64,000 nt of DNA, taken from NCBI GenBank assembly GCA_963556145.1, contig OY744469.1, positions 1,860,001 through 1,924,000 of the forward strand, written 5' to 3'. The notes under the pieces are model-generated. The model was not told where the DNA came from. It did no database searches and saw nothing but the letters and a program-made list of their open reading frames with translations. Below, piece by piece: positions 32,061 through 44,337 of this stretch. The first letter of the stretch is position 1, and every line of letters begins with the position of its first letter. This stretch comes from Hygrocybe punicea. Lineage: Eukaryota > Basidiomycota > Agaricomycetes > Agaricales > Hygrophoraceae. The translations under genes and the position numbers were made by a program.

Positions 32061-33683
32061 ATGTCGCCAGTCCCGGAGTCGAAAGTGCTCGTCGTGAGTC
32101 AACAATTATCAATTGACCAACAGTCGTTCAGGAATGCACCAACGCTGAACCACAGACTGGCGTTGTTGTCTTTTACCTTATTGCTGCCATATTGGTGCGT
32201 CGAGGTCTTACTTCCCAGCGGGCTTAACTTTATTTCATCTCGGCAGATGGTCGTAGCGTATGTACCTTTACCTCACATTCGGACTTGGCGAACATATTTA
32301 TTTTTATAGAAACAAATGGGTGCTCGATACCACGGAGGTCCCTCTTTTTTTCCTCTTCGCACAAGTTTCCGTGGCCGTGGTTTTATTCCTGGTTTCAGAC
32401 ATATTGCGACTACTTCCGGATAGATTATCGTTCGATATCGACGTTTGTAGGAGACTCGCCCCTCTGGTTAGCTTGTCCGTTGTTGGGATCATGTGAGGGC
32501 TGCACAAATCCCTTCCCTTCTTGCATTTGGGGGGCTAATAACAAGTCTCCTCCCCATTGTTACGTTTCAGTTCTGGCAACTTTACCCTCAAATACGTCGA
32601 TACGTCGTTTTACCAAGTCGCTCGCGGTCTGGTTCTCCCATTCACCGTTGCTGCGTCCTTTCTCATGTTGCGAGCACCTCCTTCCCTCCTCATCCTCGTC
32701 GCCTGCTCCGTCGTCACCTTGGGCTTCTTCGTTGGAATTTTTCTTGATGGGACGCCTCTCTCTCTGATCGGAATCTGGTTTGGTGTCGTGAACTCCGCCA
32801 TCACGGCTGCACACTCCGTTGTCACGAAAAGGAGCCTAAATGTCGTCAAGGACAGCGTATTGACTCTGTCTTGGTACACGAACCTCATGATTGCCCTCGC
32901 CCTCGGCCCAATATCATATCTGGCTGGGGAGTTTCCAGCACTTGCGAGGTTGATGCTGGGTAATGGCAACATTTTGCAAACGGCCGGTGATAGTGGTGAT
33001 AGTGGTGGTGGTGGTGGTGGTGGTGGTAACCATATGAGTGCATTGCATACATTCTTGTGGGGATCTGCTCTCACGGTGAGGAACTATCCCAAATTCCTAT
33101 TTTGCTTCTAAATCACCAATCCCTTCTTCGGATCGATATGTCGCTATCAGGGTGTATTGGGATTCTCGATGAACATTTCCAGTCTCCTCTCTATCAAAGT
33201 AACTTCCCCGATTACACACATGGTTTCCTCTGCCGTACGAGGCGTCGTTACGTCTCTTCTAGGAGTGTGGTTATTCCACGACATCATGACCTCGTATGAT
33301 CCTTCTCTTTCATATCCTCGACTAGGCACTGAAAAACAACTTACACACACAGAGGCCGCATCTCATCCATAGCCATCATTCTTGGCGGTTCAATATTTTA
33401 CACATGGATCAAACACCTTGAATCTCAGCCTTACGAAGACGTCTTTGAATCTCAGCCCAACGAAAACCCCATCGAATATATGTCCGTGTTAAAAAGGTTG
33501 TCAAGGCTCCGTCACGAGAGGAAAAATAGTGCTGACCCAAGGCAGGTATTTCATTATTTTTTCCCTTCAGAGAAAGCTGCTTTACAGGAAACTCCACAAC
33601 CTATGGCTTCACTGTGTTCACATTTGAGCAGTATATATAGTACATCCAAGGTGGACGATATTGCTACAAACCGTAATGCATAA
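32061..33683 (+). CDS. Nucleotide-sugar transporter, GDP-fucose transporter type (SLC35C1-like)
   Basis: Drug/metabolite-transporter fold for Golgi sugar-nucleotide import. Exons: 32061-32093; from 32132; a micro-exon of 11 nt at 32247-32257 between two 52 nt introns; then from 32310. This gives GVVVFYLIAAILMVVANKWVLDTT, whose second half is the NKW motif of the family. TM segments follow, with NFTLKYVDTSFYQVARGL, GIWFGVVNSAITAAHSVVTK and, after a further intron, GVLGFSMNISSLLSIKVTSPITHMV. A Gly run (about eight) lies in a luminal or cytosolic loop. The C-tail is polar. Substrate specificity is inferred from family resemblance only. Confidence 0.75.
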
Positions 33684-33747
33684 ACCAGTAAAGCAAGGTG
33701 CCTCAATATTCCGAAAAAAAATCCAGAGTGTAATAACGCAGAACTTC

Positions 33748-36700
33748 TCACTTCAGCCGTGTAAATATGTCCCTGGACAGTTCCAATGACTCGACTTTGG
33801 CGTTCAGTATCTTCCTCTGGGGGACAGTGGACTTTAGTGGGAGCGGTGACAATGTGATCCAAGATGTACCTTATCCTCATTTTTGAGCCGAATATTAGCA
33901 GGTACCCTCTCCTCGTAGTTCAGTCGCGACTCCACCTTCTTGATTTTGTCGAGATTCAACCTCGTCAGATCGAGCAAATTGGTAACCTTCTCTATCTTGA
34001 TATTTAAATCTACAATGCCCTGTAGAAAAAAGAGAAAAAAAAAAAAGAGAATAGCATCGTGGCCTTGGACAGAAGGATATTGCCACCGGTACTCACTCGG
34101 ACGGGGGTATACACACTAAGGGTGTGGGTGACAACAGCGGAACTGTAATCCGCGGGTATATCCTTCGTGTCCCGCACGACTTTGACACTCTTGCATCCTT
34201 TGGTCAGAAGAGCTACGATGGTAGGGACCTGGGATTCGAAAAGAGCTGCTTCGTGGTCGGTTTGGGTGTGGAAATATACTGCACCATCTAAACTTGGGTC
34301 AGAATTCTCCGCGGTATCTCGATGGTTACGCACGCTGAATATCAGTTTTCACGGTGAACGAGGCGGCCAACGACCGGGCGACCTTAATCGCCGAGAAAAT
34401 AAGTCCAAACTCTCGATGGGCATCTTCAGACACGAATGCTGAATCCTTAGAGACACCGTCAGAGAAGAATCATCCAAAGTGATGACGATCCGCTTACAAA
34501 TGTTGGGTATGATGAAACCATAATCGAAGGTGTGGCATCGTTCGGTCGACGAGGTAGGCGTTGCCACAGCTCTTCTGTCACGAACGGCATGAAGGGGTGC
34601 AGAAGCCGCAGGCCGTGGTCAATGCACATGTACAATGTTTGTTCCGCTGATTGGCGTGTGGTGGTGGTGGAAGCGGTCTCGACCATGATCGGTTTCATGG
34701 CTTCCTGCAGAACCGTATAGGCCCAAAAAAATTTGCAATGGAATCACGACTTACGATGTACACATCGCATAACTCGTACAACCAGAAGTTGTACGCAGCA
34801 CGTGTAGCAGCCATGAAATTGCGTTCCGCTAAATGCTTATTGATATTTTCCGCTGCAATGTTGAGCTTGTGGAAAATCCACCGTTCAACCAGACTCTCTC
34901 TTCCAGTTGGCTGCAATACGGGGAAGATTGATAGTTGATCGGGTGAATAGAATAAATATCACCTACCTTCGGAGTCGACTCTGGCATGAAGTTCTCTGAA
35001 AGTTTCGAGAGGGTGAATTTCGTTGCATTGAAAATCTTGTTGCAAAATTTGCGATATCCCTTGACACGTAGGACCTCCAGATTGATGTCATGACCTGCAG
35101 ACCAGCGTGTCAAAATTCGTTGCTCGAGAAAGGAATAACATCAACAACTACGCACCCTTCCTAATGTACGAACACAATGCGAAACGCAATGCATCGGTTC
35201 CACATTGCGGAATACCGTTCGGGAATACCTTCTTCTGCCACGCCTTCGCTCGGGCAATCTGCCCCTCGTCCCACTGCCCTTTGTACAATTGTTCATGAAG
35301 AGCTTCCAGGGGGAGGCCATGGATGATGTCAAGGGGATCTACTCCGTTCCCAAGCGACTTGCCCATCTTTCGCCCGTAAGAATCGCGAACCATACCGTGG
35401 CAAAAGACTTCCTTGAATGGCATGATTCCGGTGAGATAGATTCCTAGGAAGACCATCGGTGCCACCCAGGAAAAAAGAGTATCGCAGCCAGTGTTGAGAA
35501 TGGATAAGGGGTAGAAGTGTTGTAGGTCAGTGGTCTAGCAGAAGCCAGGTCATCACAGGTATAGAGATAACGAAAAACAAAAGCGTACATCGTCTGGCCA
35601 ACCCATGATTGAAAATGGCCATAGCGCTGAGGAAAACCACGTGTCCAAAATATCTTCATCTTGTTCTAAAGTAAACCTACTGCCCCCAGCGAGAATCCCT
35701 GCACGCTCCGTGACCTGTTCTACGGTCCGTCCCACCACCCAGTATTTACCATCGTTCATCTAGAGTCATTTTTCAGCTCAAGACATGGTGCCGATTATGC
35801 CCAACTCGCTCACATCTTGTACTTGGCCCTCAATGCGGACGAAGTACGCTGGACACCGGTGTCCCCACCACAACTGTCGGGAAATACACCAGTCTGGCAT
35901 TTTTTGAAGCCAGCGATACCAATCAGCCTCTGCCTGACTAGGAGAGATAGACAATTCGCCCGATCGTGTACGCTGTGGAAGCGTAATGTAGGATCTTATG
36001 AGAGGAAAGGAAGATTGGCAGGAAGTAAACCAACCTTGATCGCTGCATCTGCTAGAGGTTTGCATTTCACCCACCACTGTGGTTTCAACATGGTTTCGAC
36101 GATATCGCCAGATTTCCTTCCGCTACTGTTAGCAAATTATCCACATAATGTATCCATGCCCACATACTTGCAAATTGGAATGTGCATCGGATGGTCTTGG
36201 GTTCTAATATAAAGGCCTGCATCTTTCAACGCCCGTATGACAGCCGCCCTCGCATGGAATCGTTTCATACCCTTCAGGGAGTCATACTTTAGCCCCCAAC
36301 GACATTGCCGGCCATTCGCTTCTAAATCGTACCTTGAATTTTTCCCCAGCTTCTTCGTTGAGGGTGCCATCATCATTCAAGATATTGACGAACGGAAGGT
36401 TATGTCGTAGGCCAACTTCATAGTCATGAGAATTGTGGGCGGGGGAAATTTTGACAGCTCCAGTGCCAGCCTCCATCTTGACGATAATCTCATCTGTGAT
36501 AATCGGAAGGCGTCGTTGAACAAACGGGTGGGTTGCGAATTTGCCGTGAAGATGCTATCTGTAGCTTGGCACAAAGATAATGCAACAAAGGAGAAAAGGT
36601 ACCTGGTATCGGGAATCCTTGGGATGAACAGCAATCGCAGTATCCCCCAGCATGGTCTCTGGGTGAGTAGTCGCCACCGTGATTTCTTCATCTGCCCGCC

Positions 36701-37966
36701 CTCCATCAGTAAGATTTCGCTACCAAAACAGATCACGAAAGCACACCTGAATCCTCGATCTTATACGCAAATAAAGTAATGACACCGAACTCGAATGTCT
36801 CCGTCGGAGGATAGCCAGGGACAGCTATCGTTGTGCGACCCTTTAGTTGCCTTTGCTCCACCTACCATACAATAATTTCCATCTGCTGCCTTCAAGTCGT
36901 CCTTGATATCAACGCACCTCAAGATCAGACAATGTTGTATTCAGCTTGACACACCAGTTCACAAGCCGGTTCGCACGATAAATGATACCATCTTCGTGTA
37001 GTCGGCAAAACGTCTCGACTACCGCTTTCGAGAGTTTCTGTTATTACGAATTCAGCGAGGCCATGTTACTTGCCAAAGCGATTTACCTCGTCCATGGTGA
37101 AAGCTGTCCGGGTCCAGTCACAACTGCCACCCAGACGGCGCAGCTGTCTGGTGATCTTTTCTTTATGACTGCATGGAGATATCCATGAAGCGCTCCGAGA
37201 AAGGCAACGATGGACTCACTCGTTTTTCCACTGTTGCATAGCTCGCAGAAACTCATCTCGCCCAAGGGTATGTCGGGTTCGACCAGTCATCATGTATATC
37301 CGTTTCTCAACAACGGCTTCCGTTGATATGCCCCCGTGATCAAACCCCGGAATAAATAGAGTGGTCTTGCCCAACATCCGGTTCCTAACCAATCTCAGAG
37401 ATTCCAGAATGGTTTGGGGATCGACATGTAACAGGAACATACCATCGACTGAGGACATCCTCAATGGAAATAGTCAACGCATGGCCAATGTGCAAGCCAC
37501 CGTTGAGAGTGGGAGGTGGTAGTGGCACCACAAATAGTCCATTAGCATTGAGATTGCCGTCTTCAGTCACCTGGGGTTCGAAGAAGCCTTGTGAATCCCA
37601 CCAGTCATACCAAGCCGACTCCACAATGATTGGGTCATAACTGCTGGCCATTGGACCTGAACAGGACGTTACTAACTTACCCAACTGCACACAGTGAATT
37701 CACGACGACAAACCTTTCGTTTCTGCTTTTGACCGGGAGTTGACCAGAGCCAGCTCTGGCGTATCGGGGGCAAAGGCAGCGGGTCGCGGGTCGGTGCCAA
37801 TTATAGCTTTACTATCGTCGAAGGCGTTGAGTTTGGGTTTCTTCCTGTCCCTTTCACGTTGGCCTTCCGTTCCGTTAAGGCTAGCCGTGGCTGTGCTTCT
37901 GTTATTAGCTGGGCCCGGGCTCCAAGTTGAAGTTGGCATCCACGTGCGTCTCGTTCCCCAAGGCAT
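33748..37966 (-). CDS. VAS1: Valyl-tRNA synthetase
   Basis: Class I synthetase charging tRNA-Val. Motifs in order: [16 protein letters not shown] near the start, the HIGH motif as LHIGHAL (near 37480), [19 protein letters not shown], the editing-domain region, and the KMSKS loop as [12 protein letters not shown] (near 35365). FNATKF, the anticodon-binding [16 protein letters not shown] (near 34600) and a C-terminal coiled coil ending DIFTRLK follow, with the stop at 33748-33750. The last intron (GTACAT...CCCAG) is supported by frame continuity. The 5' end is uncertain: Met at 37651, 37966 or a spliced Met near 38210 are all possible. Fungal VAS1 often makes cytosolic and mitochondrial forms from two starts. 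Confidence 0.88.
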
Positions 37967-38657
37967 TCTTCTTACCACGTCGTGGGCGAGCATCGAGGTT
38001 GACGAGGTCTGCGGGCCTCTTGAAGCTATGGAGGCAATTGAGGCTTCAGAATCTGGGCCGTGCATTATATGACAATGCGACACAGGGGCGTCGTCCTGAT
38101 GAGACCCGTCACGTATATATTGTGTCTTACATGGAAAGCCTCTGTACCTGACCGGTTGACCGCAGCAAGCCCGCCAAATACGCGGAACCACAATACTGAA
38201 TTCGAGACATGAATCGAGCTTTTCGGCGTTCGCCAGTTTCACAGCGGTCAGGCACACGCCGTTTGCCATAAAGATCCTCCGCGAGAGCAGGCCTTTCCGC
38301 TCAATGGACGACATAGAACAGGGCTTATAGGATAGATCTGGAATCTGGATAGACATCGATAACTCGCGAAACCTGATGCTGTTAAGGAGTGACGAGAGAA
38401 ATCGCTCCAGAAAGAAAAAAAAGTGAACTTGGGCGAAGAGCTGCACGCCAGCAATCACCTTGCAAGCAAGGCGATAATGGGTAAGTATTGAAGATAATTT
38501 ACACCACTAGAGATCGTACGATAAGTACTGCGCTCGGGTCCCCTAGTCCTGACCGGGGAGCCAAACGTACACGTTATCGGGGAGAGCCCTCATCTGCCCT
38601 CCCATGGGGAGTGCTGCTCTCCTTGCAAGAGCCACAAGCTATGAGGCAAGTCGCTCT

Positions 38658-40338
38658 TCACGAACTCGTACCTTTCAAATGCGAGCTGGCCAACAGTGCT
38701 TCTGCGAACTTCCGGAAAGTTTCCTTTGGTACCCGCCCACGCTATACGACAGGAAATTGAGTATCGAGAGCAGAAGCAGAAGCGAGGAGAGCTTGGCTAC
38801 CCACCTTCAAGACATAAATGACAACTTCGTGAGGCCATTGCTCCACAGGTGTATTCGCCTTTTCCATGGGCTCTTTGAGAATTAATCGCAATACGTTGCC
38901 TTCCTCGTCGAACAAACACCGCACAAGAGGGTGCAGTCGAACATTCATAGAGACCTGCCAAAGCGGCTCGCGGCGAAAAACTGCATGCTTCTCGATCAGC
39001 ATTTCTTGTTTGGATTCCTTGTCGAACTTACGCAAACGTTCGCCTTCCGAGTTTTTGCTGGAGAGAAGTTTGATATGCCCGATCATGCCGTCCGTGAACT
39101 CCTTGGAACCGCGCTTCATGTATAGTTTGACACCTTTCAGTTCCGACTCTAGAGTTTCATCCTCTTCACCAGTGATATCTGAACGGATATATAGCTGGAG
39201 TCAGCAACATGAACTTGTGATGAGTGGAAAGAGAGACTCGCGGGTGTACGTAGTACCCGTATGAAGCTCCGCGGCAAGGGGATTTTCGGAATTTGTGATT
39301 TTGTTTGCTGGGCTACTTTGCCAGATAGAATTTTCTTTTATGGCAGACGGGAGATGACCGTTTCCGATAGCATAAAACGAAGAATCGGCGCTTGCGAAAG
39401 ACGCAAATCCGCCCGTGGCGTTGGACTTGCATTCGGTCTTGAGAAGAAAATAACGGGTGTTAGGCTTGCTTGCCCGCTTTCAGTGGGGGTAGGGTCGGGA
39501 CATACGATATTGATGCAAGGGGTTCCTGGCCGGGAAGGTAGCTGCGGCAGCTATTGCGAGTTGATGAGTGTTGTTGATGACGATCATGTGGAGAGGCATC
39601 TTACCGGTGGTGATGACCGCAAAAGTACAGTCGAAGTCGCAACAGGAATGTCGGCATTGCTGATAGGTAGTTCGTCTAAAGTGTCGTAAGATGTCTAAAC
39701 GATGTGTATCAGTAAATTCGTTACTCAAAAGACTGATTTATAATACCGACACTGAGTGCGTCAATCTGTTTAACCGATGCTGGTGAGGATTCCAACAACG
39801 GTTCATCTGCGGGTGGCGTCCGGATCATCTTGAGAAGACACGCGAGACCAATGAGCAGTGGTAGGTATACTTTACTGTGGATAGAAGGTTACTCACCTCA
39901 CTGTCGGTATCAGAGGTCGGAGTCTTGCTCCGCTTGTTTGGATAAATTGACGACAGATTCTGACGGAAATGTCAGAGTCAGTGCAAACGAAATATGAAAA
40001 GGAATACATGAGGATATCCGGATTCGTCTGAAGGATCATCCCAGTCATCTTCCGGATATTTCCTCTTACGTGTAATTGGCGCATTGATCATTGACGCCTA
40101 GGAAACCGACTTAGAGACCAATGTTTGTAGAGACGGACGTCACAAACCTTTTCATCGAAGACTGGGACATCGGTGTTGGGAGGACTCGGGGATACAGAGA
40201 TACATTCTGAATGACGGGGTGTCTGAACAATTGATTGTTTCGGAGGACTTGGAAGCAAATGTTCATCAGCATCACCACGACTTTCCGATTCCAAACATAC
40301 TTGCGAGGACCGTCATCAGGACGAGGTCTCGATGTCAT
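38658..40338 (-). CDS. Ran-binding domain protein (Yrb2/Nup50-like)
   Basis: The start at 40338 gives MTSRPRPDDGPR. Introns rejoin it to PPKQSIVQTPRHSE, then MINAPITRKRKYPEDDWDD, a nuclear-localisation-like basic/acidic stretch, then Ser/Ala/Phe-rich sequence. The C-terminal half is a RanBD: GEEDETLESELKGVKLY, FTDGMIGHIKLL, VFRREPLWQVSMNVRLHPLV, EVVIYVLK, and a final helix (KETFRKFAEALLAS) with stop at 38658-38660. Such proteins bind Ran-GTP and act in nuclear transport. Yrb2 versus Nup2/Nup50 cannot be settled by eye. The intron containing the apparent stop after VVIYVLK is supported by frame and motif continuity. Confidence 0.7.
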
Positions 40339-42503
40339 ATTCCGTGTCCAGGCGTACCCAACGGAGGCGGCCAAAGTCGCAAAACCGTAGAAGGCAAACT
40401 GAAATCCATCAAGGGGAAACATGGAAATAAAAAGCTGGCTGGTTGCAGATAATTATTTTTGGGAGTGAGTCGGAGGGTGGCCTTGTACTCAGAACAGGTC
40501 AACGAAGAAACAGGTAAGGTGGAAATGAAACCGGCGGCGCAGCCAGGCCACTTTAAACTCATTAGCCTGGCATGATCCACGATGCTGACCTCCACGCCCC
40601 CACGAGTCTCGCTAGCCAATGTCGCATAGCACACGTGTTCGCGATAACCCCAGATTCTTCCGAACAATGACTGGCCATGGAGAACGACCTTCACAGCGGA
40701 TTCACCGTTGATGTGCGGCTAGCAATGCCAGGGGCGCCGTGAACTGTTGTCGATACAAGCGTTCCGCCTAACTTCGACGACAGCCATACGCAACCGCCTC
40801 TACGGCAGGGATTAGTGCAGCATCATACAGATAAATTGTCTCGCTGGATACATATAGGGAATGACTCTGACAAGGCTTCAACGAGTCAAATTCAACTTTC
40901 GTGAGCTCCCTTCTCATCCCAGTGACGACTGAAACGCGTATACATTGTTGTTCTATGGTTCTTGTAGTGATTCTTGGATGCATGTCGCCCTGGACTCTTG
41001 CAAATTCATGGCTTATAGAATAGCGTACTTCTGGTTTCGCAAGGATGATCTTGACAACGGCAAGTGTTGGACGCAACCTACTAGAAGATCCCTGGTTTCT
41101 TGTCAGTTACGTGTTTGGGTACCAATGTGCCCACCGGCCATTATAATTAGCTGAGGCCAGAATCTCAGTTGTTGGTCTACCCGAAGCTCCCACCGTCAAA
41201 GCAGCTCCGTGCATCGTGACAAACTATGCCTACACGCGACTCAAGATCTCGTGGACACAATCCTGAACTATTAACCTGCCCATCCACCCGATAACCGATA
41301 GAGCAACTCAATTCGTGGTTCGTCGTCATCCGAAATCAAGTTTCAAGGGTTCTCTAAAAAACATGGCCGCCGGGCCGCCCAATCCAACAACTTTGAAAAC
41401 AGTTGAGTTTATTATCTACACTCGCTCAAACACTCGGACAAGGAGTTAAATCATGCTAAAATTGAAGCAAAGAAAACTATTTTCTTCAGGATGGGTGAGT
41501 CAATTTATCTTCATTCAATATGACCTTTCGTGATACAATTTTTGGCGGAAACCTGAAGACAGTGGATAAAGAGTATGGCCAGGACACTGACTTGGACTTT
41601 GAAAAACCAGCCCTAGGATTCAGAGGAGGTATAGGAGTTTTACACTGTGGTCAAAATGTTCACAAGGTTCACAATATGAGGGTTTTGCGTTTTCACTCAC
41701 ATCGGTAAGTATAAATAAAACTTGGTCATGTCATTCCAAATTTGCTCGTCACATGACTTTATACAACGTGGTGTGGGGAATGGTCTTCATCGTGAAGGAC
41801 CCAATGAAAGGTTCGTGGCATAGCTGAGATCGTCCAGTACATCAGTACATCTCCCTTCATTCAACCAGTGCATACCTACATTCAAAAGTGGTGGCACTCG
41901 CCGGGTACCCTTTCAAGCCGCTCAGCCCTTCTTCAGCACCGACATGTACTCTTCCGCAACTACTAAAACCCAAACTGTTCAGCCCTTCTTCGGCTCCCCC
42001 ACACCCATGATCTCAATGTATGTATTATCCTCTTATGTCACACTGCTCAACGTCTACTTAATCACAGGCAGGAACACCTAACATAAATATGTCGTCCATG
42101 TTCCGGTGCACGAGCCGTATTCGGGCCCGCATTACCCCCTTTACATCGTTATACATCCTCGGAACCCAGAGTCCCTGACATGGAAGATCTGGGACGGGCG
42201 GAGTGAATGCGCCGTGGAAAGCACGACTTGTGACAGTGCGACGACTTTCCATGGATGGGCGTGGATCGTTTGCAAACGAGACTCGAGAGACGCGTTCGCC
42301 GAATGCCGATGTACCTAAACCTGGGCGGACTTGGCTCATGGTGGGTGCAGTTGGCGGCAGAGTGAAATTCGGCAAGGTACGTTAACCCTGTCGTTTCGCG
42401 TCTCCTCCTCTATTTCGTGTCTATTTCACATCATGAAGGCCCGAAGTACCGTGTACGAACGCACGGCGCTGCTGGGAACGGCGGGAGGCCGTGGGATGGG
42501 GTT
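40339..42503. other. 2.1 kb region without a confident gene
   Basis: Short frames at 40335-40694 (minus), 41520-41708 (plus) and 42058-42375 (minus) lack recognisable domains. The last has a plausible Ser/Arg-rich composition and might be a gene fragment. Confidence 0.35.
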
Positions 42504-42860
42504 GGAGGCGGTTAGTGGCAAAGCGAAAACGACGGAGCTCTCCTGCTCTGGCGTGTCGTGTTTCTCAATTTCAGCTTGATTCGCATCCTGGAGGCCGTGA
42601 ATAAAAGGGTGGCGCCGATGAAAAGGTGAGAGGTGATGGGAGGCGGTTGGTAGCGAAGCAAACATGGCAGGGCTCTTCAGCCCCGCTATTTCGCATTCCC
42701 TGCTCCACTTCGTGCCAACTTTGCATCCTGGAGGTAGAAAGTGCCATACACAAAGCGTGGAACTAATGAGAATGGTGGGAGGCGGTTGGAAGCAGTTGAG
42801 GTCCTACCCTGCACTTCGCGCTTCCTGCTCTATTCTGTCGATTTTGCATCCTCAAAACAT
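42504..42860. repeat. Three degenerate tandem units of about 135-139 bp
   Basis: The anchor GGAGGCGGTT occurs at 42504, 42639 and 42778, each followed about 80 bp later by GCATCCT (with GGAGG in the first two). The intervening sequence is related but diverged. The third unit is shorter. It adjoins the FAS1 pseudogene. Confidence 0.5.
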
Positions 42861-43098
42861 GTCTTCACGATATTGCCCAGCACTTCCTTTGCTTTTTCAA
42901 TGTTTCCGTCAACTAATACGATGGTTAACTTTAGCAGGAACGATGGTATTACAAGGTGGCAGAATACCTTGGCGTTATCTATTCAAGTAGTTGAGAACAT
43001 TTGTCATCGTCTGAAGGGTGACGAGTTCGTACTGTTGACCCTACGAAGTGGAAAACATATTGGAAAGGGGACGATGGTACTGATTTCACACTACATAC

Positions 43099-43106
43099 CT
43101 CTACGT
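43099..43106. repeat. Target site duplication, left
   Basis: CTCTACGT, directly before the left terminal repeat; identical copy at 44330-44337. Confidence 0.88.
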
Positions 43107-44329
43107 TAGTGATGTGCACGGCCCGGCTTGGCCCAAATGCCCCGGCTTTGGCCCGGCCCAAGAGGGCTCCGGCTTTCTGGAAGCTCAAGCCAAGCCGTGG
43201 CTGACGGCTCCGGCCTGGCCCCGGCTTGGCTTGGCCCAGGCCGCGGCTCTTGCATATGGTCGTACCAGGTCTGCAAGCTCCACTCACAACCTCACCATCC
43301 CTCGTGAACATTGCATGTCTGTCAATTGGCGTGACGGTGTGTGTTCACGAGGCAAAATGGAGGCGCGGGTAAAGTATGCAGGTAAAGTATGCAGGTAAAG
43401 TACCCGCGCAGGTTCCAACCTCGAATTCACCTCACGTGGATCGCGCCAACGTCAATTGACGTTGCGGTGTCCACACGCGAGGTGTTTGACTCCTCCTCGC
43501 CGGCCCTGACGCATGGTCGTCGTCGTCCTCATCGTCCTCTGATCCCACGACCTCGTCGCCCTCATCTGCCGCCCCTTCCACCACAGTTCCGTTTTTCCTT
43601 GACTGAAAGGATGGTCCTGATTATTCATGATGAGATCCACTGAAAGCCCTCGCCACCCTGCAGCCTGTCGTGGTTTTCTGACAGCTGATCGCGAAAGTGT
43701 TGTCGGCGTTACTGCCACAGCCTGCCGCCGGCACTGCAGCAAGTTCGCAATGAACACGCTCTCGTAACATTTACGGGTGGCAGGCGGCACCGAGTGTTTG
43801 TGCATGAGCGCAGGAGCGCTGCTCATGCTTGTCCATGATGTGGTGGCCATGCCGATGCTGAACATGGAGGAATGGTTGGAAGTGGTTGCGGAAATGAGTG
43901 ACGTTCGCACAGAATGTAGAGTCGTAGGTTTTAGAAACATAGAAACATATGAAAAAATAACTACATACCTAGCACAGCGGGGGTGGATGCACCACTCCCC
44001 TGCTGCTCTCCTTTCGTCCTCTGTTGGCCGTTGTTGCAGTTGTGTCAGCGTGACCGTGATGGCAGCATGTATAAAGACATCAATAACAAAAAGAAAAAGA
44101 AAAAGGGTCGAGAATGGCATACCTGCAATTGCCGATGCTGGTTGACCCACTGTAGGTATAATTTACCTTATATCAAAAGCCCCGGCCTGAGGGCCCGGCT
44201 CCGGCTTTTCAGGACTCAAGCCAGGCCAAAAGCCATCACAGGCCGTCACCATTGGCCTGGCTTGGCCCGGCCCATTCGGGGCCGGCTTTGGCTGGCCCAC
44301 GGCTTGAAGCCAGGCCTTGCACATCACTA
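43107..44329. mobile_element. Non-autonomous hAT element (1,223 bp)
   Basis: The left end TAGTGATGTGCACGGCC and the right end (reverse complement TAGTGATGTGCAAGGCC) form terminal inverted repeats differing at one base. Both ends are flanked by the perfect 8 bp direct repeat CTCTACGT (43099-43106 and 44330-44337), the hAT hallmark. The terminal 150 bp on each side are packed with GGCC/CCGGCTTGG motifs in both orientations. No transposase motif is present in the interior, so it must be moved in trans. Confidence 0.88.
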
Positions 44330-44337
44330 CTCTACGT
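44330..44337. repeat. Target site duplication, right
   Basis: CTCTACGT, directly after the right terminal repeat; identical copy at 43099-43106. Confidence 0.88.

Noticed and set aside
43452..44150. 232-aa ORF inside the non-autonomous hAT
   Set aside because: No BED finger or hAT catalytic motif; composition fits a chance frame in GC-rich DNA.
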